A stretch of DNA of 64,000 bases from Microbacterium sp. BR1 (GCF_002812725.1 NZ_NMUN01000001.1:62001-126000); one strand, 5' to 3'; positions 43,203 to 52,497 are shown, counted from the first letter of the stretch. Made by a program: numbers and translations. The notes: generated from the letters alone by a model not told the origin.

Positions 43203-43220
43203 GCATGAATCTTCGCGAAT

Positions 43221-43255
43221 GCAGGCTGGGCGACGACGCCCAGCCTGCTTTGTTT
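43221..43255 (+). terminator. Rho-independent terminator
   Basis: GCAGGCTGGGC (43221-43231) pairs perfectly with GCCCAGCCTGC (43238-43248) and is followed by TTTGTTT. It is the clearest intrinsic terminator in the window. Confidence 0.85.
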
Positions 43256-43297
43256 ACTGAACAGAAGGCGCCAATCGTTTCGATAATGGGTCATACA

Positions 43298-43326
43298 TTG
43301 ACAAAATCCTGAACGTACGCTTCGAT
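43298..43326 (+). promoter_or_regulatory. Promoter candidate of third importer operon
   Basis: TTGACA (43298-43303) with a weak -10 TCGATT (43321-43326) after 17 bp, upstream of the permease GTG at 43383. Confidence 0.45.
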
Positions 43327-43382
43327 TAGCCGAACAGCGCGGTTACTCACCTCAGGTGACCGCATGAGGCGAGGAGCACGAC

Positions 43383-44387
43383 GTGACCGATCTCAAGGTC
43401 CAGGCGGAGAGCGGCGAACTATCGCTCGCCGACTCCACGAGGCGGCGCGATGGATTCGGACTTCTGCTCAAGTACGTGATGGTGCTGGTGCTGTTGGTCG
43501 TCGTGGTCATCGCGGTGGCCGTCTACCCGAACTTCTTCAGCATCGAGAATCTGATGCTGATGCTCCGTCAGAACACGGGCCTGGGGTTGATCGCGATCGG
43601 GGCCACCTTCGTGATCGTGACCGGGAACTTCGACCTGTCGGTCGTGAGCGTCTACGTGCTGAGCGCTGCGATCTACGCGTCGCTGGCGAGCACGATGGGC
43701 TGGCCGATCGCGCTCGTTGCGGCGATCCTGGCGGCGCTCACGGTGGGACTCCTCAACGGGGTTCTGGTAGCGAACGTCAAGGTGAGTTCGTTCATCGCGA
43801 CCCTCGCCACAGCCGGATTGGTCGGCGGTATCGTGCTGCTCGCTCTCGGCTCGCTGAACCTGCGGGTGGTTTCCGAGGCACGGTTCTGGGCGGAGCCCTC
43901 CATTCTCGGACCTTCGATCATGGTGCTCGTCCTGATCCTCGCATTCGTTCTGGGGCAGATCGTGCTCGGATCGACGGTGTACGGTCGGTCGCTCCTGAGC
44001 GTCGGCGGAAATCTTGAGGCCTCTCGGCTCGCCGGGATCCGCGTGAACGGCCTGCGGATCACTGCCTTCCTCGTATCGGCCGGTCTGGCCGGCCTGGCGG
44101 GTGTCTTCCTCGCCGCCAATGTCGGCTCCGTGACCCCGACGATGATCCAGACCGAGGCGCGCCTGACGCTCGACGCGATCGCCATCGTCGTCATCGGCGG
44201 CACCTCGCTCTTCGGGGGTGAGGGTGCGATCTGGCGCACGGCCGTCGGCCTGGCAGTCTTCGCCACACTCTCCAACATCTTCAACTCGCTGGCGGTGCCC
44301 TCGGCCTTCTCCGACATCATCAAGGCGCTCGTCCTGATCTTCGCCGTTGCCGCCGACTCCTACGCGCGGTCCCGTCGATTCTCCTGA
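43383..44387 (+). CDS. ABC importer permease (RbsC-like)
   Basis: The 334-aa membrane protein has VTGNFDLSVVSVYVLSAAIYASLA and the coupling loop GRSLLSVGGNLEASRLAGIRV of RbsC-type permeases. It is unusual in being first in the operon, before binder and ATPase genes. GTG 43383 follows GAGGAGCACGAC. It sits in an oxidative catabolic operon without sugar enzymes. Confidence 0.9.
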   Translation: MTDLKVQAESGELSLADSTRRRDGFGLLLKYVMVLVLLVVVVIAVAVYPNFFSIENLMLMLRQNTGLGLIAIGATFVIVTGNFDLSVVSVYVLSAAIYASLASTMGWPIALVAAILAALTVGLLNGVLVANVKVSSFIATLATAGLVGGIVLLALGSLNLRVVSEARFWAEPSILGPSIMVLVLILAFVLGQIVLGSTVYGRSLLSVGGNLEASRLAGIRVNGLRITAFLVSAGLAGLAGVFLAANVGSVTPTMIQTEARLTLDAIAIVVIGGTSLFGGEGAIWRTAVGLAVFATLSNIFNSLAVPSAFSDIIKALVLIFAVAADSYARSRRFS

Positions 44388-44465
44388 CCTCGGAACCCCC
44401 TCCCAGCGTCCTCCTCCCGCACGACACCCTGCACCACAAGAAGATCAACGAAGATTGGAGTCACC

Positions 44466-45653
44466 GTGGTTTTTTCCGTATCGGTCTCGCCCCGCACACG
44501 ACGTGTAGCGAAGGGCACAGCGGTCGCCATGCTCATGGTTTCCGCGCTCGCGTTCTCAGCGTGCGCACCCTCCTCGGGAGGACAACAGGGGGACGGCAAC
44601 TCCGGTTCCCCGGCCGGTGAGCCCACATGGGACGTATTCGCCGCGCCGTCGGTCGGCGGCATGGTGCCGGTCACCAAAGACGGTGACACCGTGTCCATCG
44701 AGGTCGTCGGCGGTCAGGTCGTCGAGATCGACACCGCAACGAAACCCAAGGTGGCCTTTGCCAGCATGGGCCAGGGCAACTCGTTCACCGCCACTTCGGT
44801 CAAGGCTGCGCAAGATGCAGCGGATTTCTACGGCTACGACCTCACCGTCTTCGACGCGGGTTTCGACGCCAGCAAGCAACGCGATCAGATCGAGACCATC
44901 ATCAACAGCGGGGATTACCCGCTGCTGATGGTGCAGATGATGAACGTCAGCTCGTGCCTCGGCAAGGAGGCTGCCGCCGCCGGCATCGTGACGACCCTCG
45001 TCAACGTCTCCGACTGCAACGGCTCGAACCTCCCGAACGACCAGATGCTGGCCGACGGATACATGAACGGGGTGTTCGGCTCGGCAACGGCTGCGGCATA
45101 CCGGACCTTCGCGGAGCGCGTGATCGCCGATACGAAGTCTCCGTCGAAGGCGATCGTCATCGCCGGTCCCATCGGGCAGCCGGCCTCAGACATGATGGTG
45201 GGCGAGCTTCAGAAGCAATCCGCGGGGTCCGACCTGGAGATCGTCGCGGTTGCCCGAGACGAGCAGGGCTCCTATCAGTACGGCCTCACCGCGGCGGAGG
45301 CGTTGCTCACCGCAAACCCCGACGTCAACGTCGTGATCGCCGACTTCTCCGAGACCACCGAGGGTGCGCTCGAGGCCGCGAAGAGCCTGGGTCGAGACGA
45401 CCTCGTGATCTATGACTACGGTGCCAACCAGGCGATTCTCGACGCTGTCGACGCCGGCACCGTCCGGGCAACTCAGCCCTACTTCCCCTACACATCGGCG
45501 TACGTCGCGATGTCCTCGCTGATCCTCGCTTCGCAGGGGGAGAGCGTTCCTCGCATCATCCTCAACGACGGCCGCCCCGCGGTCGGCGACACCACCGATC
45601 CGGTGTGGGTGACGAAGGACAACATCGCCGATTTCAGGAAAGCCGAGTACTGA
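44466..45653 (+). CDS. ABC importer binding lipoprotein (RbsB-like)
   Basis: The 395-aa protein has a lipoprotein signal (VAKGTAVAMLMVSALAFSAC) and a ribose-type binding fold starting TKPKVAFASMGQGNSFTATSVKAAQDAADFYG, with FDASKQRDQIETIINSGDYPLLMVQM. An extra N-terminal segment of about 60 residues precedes the fold, as in the binder at 19152. GTG 44466 follows GGAGTCACC. Ligand unknown; likely the substrate of the downstream catabolic genes. Confidence 0.85.
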   Translation: MVFSVSVSPRTRRVAKGTAVAMLMVSALAFSACAPSSGGQQGDGNSGSPAGEPTWDVFAAPSVGGMVPVTKDGDTVSIEVVGGQVVEIDTATKPKVAFASMGQGNSFTATSVKAAQDAADFYGYDLTVFDAGFDASKQRDQIETIINSGDYPLLMVQMMNVSSCLGKEAAAAGIVTTLVNVSDCNGSNLPNDQMLADGYMNGVFGSATAAAYRTFAERVIADTKSPSKAIVIAGPIGQPASDMMVGELQKQSAGSDLEIVAVARDEQGSYQYGLTAAEALLTANPDVNVVIADFSETTEGALEAAKSLGRDDLVIYDYGANQAILDAVDAGTVRATQPYFPYTSAYVAMSSLILASQGESVPRIILNDGRPAVGDTTDPVWVTKDNIADFRKAEY

Positions 45654-45658
45654 TCGGA

Positions 45659-45691
45659 TGCGCCGAGGGAGACAGGTTCTCCCTCGGCGCA
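45659..45691 (+). terminator. Perfect 14-bp hairpin after binding-protein gene
   Basis: TGCGCCGAGGGAGA (45659-45672) pairs with TCTCCCTCGGCGCA (45678-45691) around CAGGT. It separates binder and ATPase genes and has no T-run, so it probably stabilises the binder message or attenuates downstream expression. Confidence 0.7.
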
Positions 45692-45714
45692 CCTCCTAGT
45701 CGGAAAGGGTGAGG

Positions 45715-47247
45715 ATGCTGCAAACAGAAGTGACGGAGGCCGTGCGGTTCGCGGGAGTCTCCAAGGTGTACGGCGGAACGCACGCGCTCACCGATATCGA
45801 TCTCGGAATTCCGGCAGGCCTCATTCACGCCTTCGTGGGTGAGAACGGGGCGGGCACATCGACGATGGCGGGCATTCTGTCCGGGAAGGTGACGCCGACG
45901 GCGGGATCGGTGACGCTCTTCGGCAAGCCCTCGCCCGTCGGGAATCCGAAGGCGCTCAAGTCCGAGGGTGTTGCGATGATCTATCAAGAGCTCACTCTCG
46001 TACCGACGCTGAGCACACAGGCCAACCTCTTCCTCGGTCAGTGGCGGAACAGGGCGGGCTTCCTCTCCGAGAAGGAGATGCGGCAGACGCTTCGCGAGCT
46101 GGGCCAGCGACTCGGGGTGCGAATCACACCGGATGTCGCCGTGTCCACGCTCCCCATCGCCGATCAGCAGATCCTCGAGATCCTCCGTGCGCAGCTGGGG
46201 GATCCCCGGCTCGTGATCTACGACGAGCCCACGGCCTCCCTCACTTTCCGGGAGCGGCGGGCGCTCGCGGGCGTCATGTTTCGACTGCGCGAACAGGGCG
46301 TCACGCAGATTCTGGTGAGCCACGACCTTCCCGAGGTGCTGGCCATCGCCGATCGAATCACCGTGTTCCGCGACGGCCGACTCGTCGACGACCGCGGCAC
46401 GGCAGACTGGACCGCTCGTGAGCTGGGGACCGCAATCCGCGGCTCGAGTCACACCGAGTCGGTATCGGCGACTCCGGTCGCACGTCCCGTACTCGAACCA
46501 GGGCGCGAGGCAGTTCTGCGCCTGCGCGAGTTGCGCATTCCGCACCTCGTCGACGGCATCGACCTCGATCTGAAACCCGGCGAGATCGTCGGGATCACGG
46601 GCATCGTCGGCGCTGGACATCATGACGTGCTGCGAGCGCTCGCCGGGGATGTCAAACGGGCCACGGGACGACTGACAATCGACGGACGCTCGATTCCGCT
46701 GCCGCGGACGCCGCGGCGGGCGAAGACCCGAGGAATCGGATACATCTCGGATGATCGCCGCCGTACCGGTGTCGTGCCCGAGCTCACCTCCGCATCCAAC
46801 GTGGTGCTCACCGACCTCTGGGCCTGTTCCACGGCAGGCCTATTGCCCCGCGGACGCGAGGAGCGATACGGCAGGAAGGCGGCCCAGGGTCTCCGCGTCC
46901 CGGATCACCGCTGGGGGGTCGCGGCCGGCAAGCTCTCCGGGGGTACCCAGCAGAAGCTCCTCGTCGCGCGCTGGATGCACCACCCGGTCCGTGTGCTTCT
47001 CGCGAACGAGCCGACGAAGGGGATCGACATCGGCGCGAAGGACGAGATCATGCAGATCCTCAAGCGGCTCGCCGCAGAAGGGGTCGCCGTCCTCATCGCC
47101 TCGGGCGAGCTGGAGGAACTCGTCGAGGCCAGCGACCGGGTGTTGGTCTTCCACGACGGCCGGATCGCCGAAGAGATGCACACCCATACGGGAACCGTGA
47201 CCTCGGAGGCGATCGTTGCGAGCATCCAGCGCGCGGTGGCGTCATGA
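45715..47247 (+). CDS. RbsA-like double ATPase with altered Walker motifs
   Basis: The 510-aa protein has two ABC domains. In the first, Walker A reads GENGAGTST (residues 42-50): Thr 48 replaces the nearly invariant Lys. The Q-loop (IYQELTL), Walker B IYDEPTASLT and switch His (VSHDLPEV) are intact. The second domain lacks Walker A as usual (GITGIVGAGHHDV), keeps KLSGGTQQKLLVARWM, and has LLANEPTKGID with Asn for the Walker B Asp. Neither domain has a normal ATP-binding lysine, so activity is doubtful or unusual. ATG 45715 follows AAAGGGTGAGG; a GTG at 45709 is possible. Confidence 0.88.
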   Translation: MLQTEVTEAVRFAGVSKVYGGTHALTDIDLGIPAGLIHAFVGENGAGTSTMAGILSGKVTPTAGSVTLFGKPSPVGNPKALKSEGVAMIYQELTLVPTLSTQANLFLGQWRNRAGFLSEKEMRQTLRELGQRLGVRITPDVAVSTLPIADQQILEILRAQLGDPRLVIYDEPTASLTFRERRALAGVMFRLREQGVTQILVSHDLPEVLAIADRITVFRDGRLVDDRGTADWTARELGTAIRGSSHTESVSATPVARPVLEPGREAVLRLRELRIPHLVDGIDLDLKPGEIVGITGIVGAGHHDVLRALAGDVKRATGRLTIDGRSIPLPRTPRRAKTRGIGYISDDRRRTGVVPELTSASNVVLTDLWACSTAGLLPRGREERYGRKAAQGLRVPDHRWGVAAGKLSGGTQQKLLVARWMHHPVRVLLANEPTKGIDIGAKDEIMQILKRLAAEGVAVLIASGELEELVEASDRVLVFHDGRIAEEMHTHTGTVTSEAIVASIQRAVAS

Positions 47248-48254
47248 GCCCGGACGGGGAGCATCAGGGGTCCCTCGATCCAGTCGTCGCGCGCTATGTC
47301 CTCGCCCACCGTGGGAGGGAATTCTCGGACGACGATCGGGATCGCCCCGCCGCGTACCTGATGCGGCTGCGGGACGGATTCCCGGTGCGTTCCCTCGGCA
47401 CGGCTGACACCGTGACCATCGAGTCCATCGCACCCCCCGGCGGCCCTGCCGAGAGGCCGGCGCGGTTGTATCGGGCGCGATACGCGGGGGAGAACGGGAT
47501 CTCGGTGTTCCTGCACGGCGGTGGTTGGGTGGCAGGCCGGCCGGAGCACTATGACGAACTCTGCGTCCGACTGGTAGAACTCACCGGCACGGCCGTCCTC
47601 AGCGTGGACTATGCCCTTGCCCCCGAGTCGCCGTATCCCGCGGCCCTTCGCGAGACATCCGCCATGATCGATTGGGCGGTGCGCAGCCGGGAGAGTCTGG
47701 GCATCTCCGGAGATGTCGGCCTCATCGGGGTGAGCGCGGGTGGCAACCTCGCCGCAGCAGCGGCGCTTCTGGGCCGCGACGGCCTCGGTTCACTACCCGC
47801 GTATCAGGTCCTGATCTACCCCGTGCTCGATCGTTCTCGCCGATCCCGCTCCTACCGGCGCCATGGCACGGGCTTTCTCACGACGGCCGCGCAGTTGGAG
47901 TGGTTCTGGGAGCAGTATGCCGGGGCCGTGCCGGCAGATGCGCCCTCGCCCGCCGGACTCTCCCCGAATGATGCCGAGGAGCTGTCGGGCCTTCCACCGA
48001 CTCTCACGATCGTGGCCGAGCTCGACCCCCTGCACGACGAAGGTGTGGAATTCGCGGAGCGCCTCGCGCGATCGGGTGTGCGCTCCGAGATCGTCGACTG
48101 CCCGGGAATGATCCATGGCTTCGTGAGTCTGTTCGGCGAACATCCGCAGACCGAGCGCGCTCTCGACGCGATCGGCCGCTTCGTGCGAGACATCACCCTC
48201 CCAGAACGAGACATCGTTCGCTCGGGAACCCACCATGGAGAGGAGACCACGTGA
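47244..48254 (+). CDS. Alpha/beta hydrolase (HSL-type esterase)
   Basis: The 336-aa enzyme has the oxyanion motif HGGGWVAG, nucleophile elbow GVSAGGN, and catalytic Asp and His in ELDPLHDEG and GMIHGFVS, the hormone-sensitive lipase family layout. It would hydrolyse an ester or lactone, e.g. the product of a Baeyer-Villiger oxidation by the enzyme at 52510. Start and stop overlap both neighbours (ATGA, GTGA). Confidence 0.9.
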   Translation: MSPDGEHQGSLDPVVARYVLAHRGREFSDDDRDRPAAYLMRLRDGFPVRSLGTADTVTIESIAPPGGPAERPARLYRARYAGENGISVFLHGGGWVAGRPEHYDELCVRLVELTGTAVLSVDYALAPESPYPAALRETSAMIDWAVRSRESLGISGDVGLIGVSAGGNLAAAAALLGRDGLGSLPAYQVLIYPVLDRSRRSRSYRRHGTGFLTTAAQLEWFWEQYAGAVPADAPSPAGLSPNDAEELSGLPPTLTIVAELDPLHDEGVEFAERLARSGVRSEIVDCPGMIHGFVSLFGEHPQTERALDAIGRFVRDITLPERDIVRSGTHHGEETT

Positions 48255-49072
48255 CCGGCACCTTCTTGAGCACCGGGCAGCCCGCCCTGGCCGATCTGCT
48301 GAGCCTGCATGGCCGCACCGCGATCGTCACCGGGGCCGGTCAAGGTATCGGTGAAGCAGTGGCGTCTCGTCTCGCCGAGGCGGGTGCCGCGGTCGTCGTC
48401 GCTGACCTCGATCTCAGCCGTGCTGAGCGGGTCGCGGAGTCCATCACCCGTCGGGGACACACGGCGGCTGCGGCGCAGGTGGACGTGGCCGACTCCGGGT
48501 CGGTGCGGCGACTGGCCGGAGCCGCCGGATCGTTTCGGGATCCGCTCGAGATCTGGGTCAATTGCGCTGCAGTGGTCAGCACCGTCGGTGTGCTCGAGAT
48601 GAGCGATGACGATTGGGACACGGTGATGAAGGTCGACCTCGACGGCAGCTTCTACTGCGCGCGCGAAGCCGCGCGCGTCATGTCCGACCGGTCTCGCGGG
48701 GTCATCATCCTCATCACCTCGCTCAGCGCCTTCCGTGGCAGGGTCGGGCGCAGTCACTACGTCGCAGCCAAGCACGGGGTGAACGGCCTCGTCCGTGCGC
48801 TCAGCACCGAACTCGGCAGCGCGGGCGTGCGCGTGGTGGGAATAGCCCCGTCGGTGACCGCCACCGCACTGGCCGATGGGAGCGGCGAGGACTCCTCGAC
48901 CGACCGCGGGCTGTGGACCCAGATGATGGATCGCGCGATCGCCGGTATTCCCATGGGCCGGGCCGGATCGCCGGACGAGGTCGCGCGAGCGGCCCTGTTC
49001 GCCGCGAGTGACCTCGCGTCATTCGTCACAGGCAGCACGATCTCTGTCGACGGAGGGGCCTCGGGAGCATGA
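48251..49072 (+). CDS. Short-chain dehydrogenase/reductase
   Basis: The 273-aa SDR has VTGAGQGIGEAVASRLAEAGA, NCAAV, Ser in LITSLSAF and YVAAK (YxxxK), and ends GSTISVDGGAS. It likely oxidises a ring alcohol to a ketone in the pathway. GTG 48251 overlaps the esterase stop, and its own stop overlaps the SnoaL-like gene. Confidence 0.9.
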   Translation: MTGTFLSTGQPALADLLSLHGRTAIVTGAGQGIGEAVASRLAEAGAAVVVADLDLSRAERVAESITRRGHTAAAAQVDVADSGSVRRLAGAAGSFRDPLEIWVNCAAVVSTVGVLEMSDDDWDTVMKVDLDGSFYCAREAARVMSDRSRGVIILITSLSAFRGRVGRSHYVAAKHGVNGLVRALSTELGSAGVRVVGIAPSVTATALADGSGEDSSTDRGLWTQMMDRAIAGIPMGRAGSPDEVARAALFAASDLASFVTGSTISVDGGASGA

Positions 49073-49617
49073 GGGACGCGAGCACTTTCTACGCGGCGGC
49101 CGGAGAGGTCCTCGCCCAGGCGCGCCGACGCCCCACGGCGCTCGCGGCGAGGGTCGAGCGAATAGAGTCCCGCGAAGCGATCCGGCTCGTCCTCGACTCT
49201 TACGCCTACTTCTACGACGCCGGAGACATCGACGCCGTGGCACGACTCTTCGCGCCGAATGGCGTGCTGAACAACCTCCTCGGTGAGTCGAACGGACGCG
49301 CCGCGATCGCGGCATCCATCGGATCGCTGGTCGCAGCGCTCGGAGAGCGGCGGCACCTGGTCTTGAGCACGCAGATCGCCTTCGAAACGAACGACCGCGC
49401 GACCGCCATCTCGTACCTCTACAGCGTGGCACAGACGACCGACGGGGTGATGTACGGCACGACGGGCACCTACCTCGATCGTTTGGAGCGGATCGACGGG
49501 GAGTGGCTCATCGGCCGGCGGGACGTCTCGGCGGCGCTTGGCCACCGCCACGAGGCGCTTCCGGAGGATTACGATCGCTTTGCGTCCGTGCGCGGCAACC
49601 GGGGCAGGAAGCCATGA
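49069..49617 (+). CDS. SnoaL/NTF2-like domain protein
   Basis: The 182-aa protein has a cone-shaped NTF2-like pattern: RVERIESREAIRLVLDSYAYFYDAGDIDAVARLFAPNGVLNN, then RHLVLSTQIAF, TAISYLYSVAQT, and ERIDGEWLIGRRDVSAAL. SnoaL-like proteins act as isomerases, dehydratases, cyclases or small subunits in oxidative catabolism. Start and stop overlap both neighbours, so it is tightly co-translated. Confidence 0.82.
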   Translation: MRDASTFYAAAGEVLAQARRRPTALAARVERIESREAIRLVLDSYAYFYDAGDIDAVARLFAPNGVLNNLLGESNGRAAIAASIGSLVAALGERRHLVLSTQIAFETNDRATAISYLYSVAQTTDGVMYGTTGTYLDRLERIDGEWLIGRRDVSAALGHRHEALPEDYDRFASVRGNRGRKP

Positions 49618-50570
49618 CGATACTCCTGGATCGCATCTACCACCCCAGCCACCGGGTTACCGACCTCGGAGAAGTGGAGCGGTTCTTCCGTACGGTCTTC
49701 GGCCGCCACAGCCTCCCCCGGCACAGCCTGATCATGGCGGGACTCGTCCAGCAGCCCCCGGAATTCCCCGCGGACTACTGTACTTTCACGCCGATCGCGG
49801 ATCTGTTCTTCGATTCGCTCGACCCGGCGCGCTACGTCTGGGGCGGCGTGCAGCGATACCCGTCGATCGAGAGTCCGCACCTCGACGGCTATGGGTGGGG
49901 GGTCGGGGAGGGAATTCAGGAGATCTGGGACAGGTGCCGGGCCGGTGGGATCCGGTTGACCGACCAATGGAATCAGGTCGTCGATTCGCCGGTGATCCCC
50001 TCCGCATCCTTCAAGTCCGCGCCCCTGTTCTGGACGCTTCAGGAGGACACGGGACTGCGGTACGAGTTCTACCCCGCATCGAGTATCGGACCCTACGACC
50101 ACCGGTCCGCGCCGGGTTGGTCCTTGCCGCCGGTGAGCCGGCACGACCCGCTGGCCATCGTGAGGACCTCGCACCACACCGTCGCCACGAGGGATCCGGT
50201 GCGCGCGCTCCGTCTTCTCGTCGGCATCCTTGGTGGTGAGATCGTGGACGTGCGGCACAATCCGGTCTGGGGCTCGGAGAGCACATTCGTCCGGATCGGT
50301 GATGACACTCACGAGTTGGCCGTGCCACTGGACGAAACGTCGCACCTCGCCGCAGACCTCGCCCGAAGGGATCCGCTCGACTCGTACTACTCGATCGGAT
50401 TCCTCGTCGATGACCTCGATCGCGTCGCCCGAACACTCGAGCGCTGCGGTATCCCGTGGCTCCATCGATCAGAGACGGCGATCGTTTCCGATCCGGCGCA
50501 ATCGATCGGTGTTCCGTGGGGGTTTTACACGGATGCGCCAATTGTGCACGGGGACGTGTCAAACTCGTAG
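49614..50570 (+). CDS. VOC/glyoxalase-family protein, two domains
   Basis: The 318-aa protein reads as two vicinal-oxygen-chelate modules: residues about 5-175 (RIYHPSHRVTDLGEVERFFRTVFG; PLFWTLQEDTGLRYEFYP) and about 190-315 (RTSHHTVATRDPVRALRLLVGILGGEIV; SYYSIGFLVDDLDRVARTLERCG). Extradiol dioxygenases have this size, but a complete His-His-Glu set is not obvious, so isomerase, dioxygenase or binding roles all remain possible. It ends the importer/catabolic operon. Confidence 0.75.
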   Translation: MTILLDRIYHPSHRVTDLGEVERFFRTVFGRHSLPRHSLIMAGLVQQPPEFPADYCTFTPIADLFFDSLDPARYVWGGVQRYPSIESPHLDGYGWGVGEGIQEIWDRCRAGGIRLTDQWNQVVDSPVIPSASFKSAPLFWTLQEDTGLRYEFYPASSIGPYDHRSAPGWSLPPVSRHDPLAIVRTSHHTVATRDPVRALRLLVGILGGEIVDVRHNPVWGSESTFVRIGDDTHELAVPLDETSHLAADLARRDPLDSYYSIGFLVDDLDRVARTLERCGIPWLHRSETAIVSDPAQSIGVPWGFYTDAPIVHGDVSNS

Positions 50571-50605
50571 TCAGTCGGTCAGAAAATTGATGATTAGGTT
50601 GAGGT

Positions 50606-51502
50606 ATGGCGTCTGCAATTGATCGTGTGTTTACGGTTCTGAATTTCCTAGCGACCCATGTGGGGCAGTCGTACACCCTGTCCGAACTGAGTAGGCAACT
50701 GGGACTGAACAAGGCGACCGGGCACATCATCATGAAGCGTCTGCAATACGGCGGCTACGTCACGAGCACCGACGGAAAGTTCTCCCTCGGCCCCGCCTTC
50801 ATCCCACTGGGCAGGGCGGCCGAGCGCGAGTTCCCCGCCGCACAACTCCTTCAGCAGGAGATCGAGAACCTCGCGACGTCTCTGGGGGCCGAGTGCATCG
50901 CTTCGGTTGCCTCCGACGACCAGGCGCTCATCGTGTTCCACGCCGGTGTGCCACAGCCGTTCGGCCTGGCGGTCGAGGCCGGTCAGCGTCTCCCCATGAT
51001 TCCGCCGATGGGGAGCGCCTTCATGGCCTGGGCGGGTGAGGAGCAGATGGAGGAGTGGCTGGCGCGGCTGCCCGATGACGAGAACAACCGGAAGGCGAAG
51101 TTCCGCAAGGTGCTTCGGATGGCGCAGGCGCGCGGGTACATCGTGACCTACATGGTGAGCGCGATCTCGGACATGGGCGAGCTCTACAGCTCGGATCGGG
51201 TTGGCGCAGCCGGGAACATCGAGGAGGTGAGCATGGCCACCATCCTCGCCAACCTGACCCAGCAGGAGTACCTCGTCGATGAGCAGCCTGACGCATCGAA
51301 GCGGCTGGCCAACATCTCGACGCCCATCTTCGATGCCCAATCGCGCCTGCTGTGCATCCTGACGTTGATTCCCGGTTCGGACTACACGGCGGAGGATCTC
51401 CCGATGCTCTCGAACGCCGTGATGCGCTCGGCCGATCAGGTCATGCGTGAGATCAACGGTCGCCGCCCGGGGACGATCTACGCGGAATCTCCGGTCTTCT
51501 GA
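50606..51502 (+). CDS. IclR-family regulator
   Basis: The 298-aa protein has a winged helix (YTLSELSRQLGLNKATGHIIMKRLQYGGYV) and an IclR effector domain (FGLAVEAGQRLPMIPPMGSAFMAW). It follows the catabolic operon by 35 bp and converges on an SMP-30 gene, so it probably controls the surrounding oxidative island. Its effector domain has extra residues near the C-terminus compared with small IclR proteins. Confidence 0.85.
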   Translation: MASAIDRVFTVLNFLATHVGQSYTLSELSRQLGLNKATGHIIMKRLQYGGYVTSTDGKFSLGPAFIPLGRAAEREFPAAQLLQQEIENLATSLGAECIASVASDDQALIVFHAGVPQPFGLAVEAGQRLPMIPPMGSAFMAWAGEEQMEEWLARLPDDENNRKAKFRKVLRMAQARGYIVTYMVSAISDMGELYSSDRVGAAGNIEEVSMATILANLTQQEYLVDEQPDASKRLANISTPIFDAQSRLLCILTLIPGSDYTAEDLPMLSNAVMRSADQVMREINGRRPGTIYAESPVF

Positions 51503-51505
51503 ACG

Positions 51506-52369
51506 CTAGGGGCAGCCGACGCCGGCGACATCCACGGTCAGCTGGTGCAGATAGCCCTTGCCCTTTCCCGCGGCCTGCTCTTCACGGGTGGCCACGCATG
51601 TCATCAGGAAGAGGGTCTTCCCGTCGTCGCCTCCGAGCGCGGGCGCGACGGTCCAGGTGTCGGGCATGACGATGTCGGCCAAGACATCGCCCCCCTCGGC
51701 GACCCGGTAGAAGTGGCCCGTATACGCTGATCCGACCCACACGGCCCCCTCGGCGTCCAGGCAGATGCCGTCCGGGGTCGCACCCGGGATCTGCGCCCAG
51801 AGCCGGCGGTTCGACAGTCGACCGTCGTCATCTACGTCGTACGCGGTGAGGACATCGGAGTGCAGCTCGGCCACGATGAGTGTGCGGAGGTCCGGTGTGA
51901 CCACCATCCCGTTCGGGAAGGCCAGATTCTCGGCCACGATCTCGATCTCGCCGTCGGGGCGCACGAGTGCGATGCCGCCGTTGTCCTGCTCGCCGCCGAG
52001 TCCATAGATGTTGACGTAGGAGTTGCCGCGTGAGTCGACCACGAGATCGTTGATGTAGAGGATTCCGAACAACGGCGTCGCGAGCGGGCTGAGATCGGTG
52101 AGCACCTCGAGACCGCCGTGGCCATCCTGCTGAAGGAGTAGGCCGTCGAGCATGGACGACACGATCATCCGCCCGTCGGTGCGGAAGCCGATGCCGGCCG
52201 GCCACCCTTCGACGTCCGCGATCTTCTCCATCGCGCTGGTGCGCGGCTCCCAGGTGTAGACGGCCTTTGCGTGCACGTCGGTGAACCAGAGCTTCCCGCC
52301 CTTCCAGCGAGGGCCCTCCGGAAAGATGAGCCGCGGCGTCTCGACCAGTCGAGGTTGCAGAGGTGACAT
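51506..52369 (-). CDS. SMP-30/gluconolactonase-family protein
   Basis: The 287-aa propeller matches its paralogue at 38863: PEGPRWKGGKLWFTDVHAK, YINDLVVDSRGNSYVNIYG, FPNGMVVTPD and ATPDGICLDAEGAVWVGSAYTGHF. It probably hydrolyses a lactone. It diverges from the Baeyer-Villiger-type gene and ends 3 bp from the IclR stop. Confidence 0.9.
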   Translation of the reverse strand: MSPLQPRLVETPRLIFPEGPRWKGGKLWFTDVHAKAVYTWEPRTSAMEKIADVEGWPAGIGFRTDGRMIVSSMLDGLLLQQDGHGGLEVLTDLSPLATPLFGILYINDLVVDSRGNSYVNIYGLGGEQDNGGIALVRPDGEIEIVAENLAFPNGMVVTPDLRTLIVAELHSDVLTAYDVDDDGRLSNRRLWAQIPGATPDGICLDAEGAVWVGSAYTGHFYRVAEGGDVLADIVMPDTWTVAPALGGDDGKTLFLMTCVATREEQAAGKGKGYLHQLTVDVAGVGCP

Positions 52370-52497
52370 GGTTCGTCTCCGTTCATCCGAAGGCGCGTCC
52401 GCACGCCTTCACCCTCAGCCGAGCGTATCGGCGATAGTCGATCGAAGCAACCAATAAAGCGATCAGTAGGATCAGTTATTTAAACGTCCGTTCGTGT

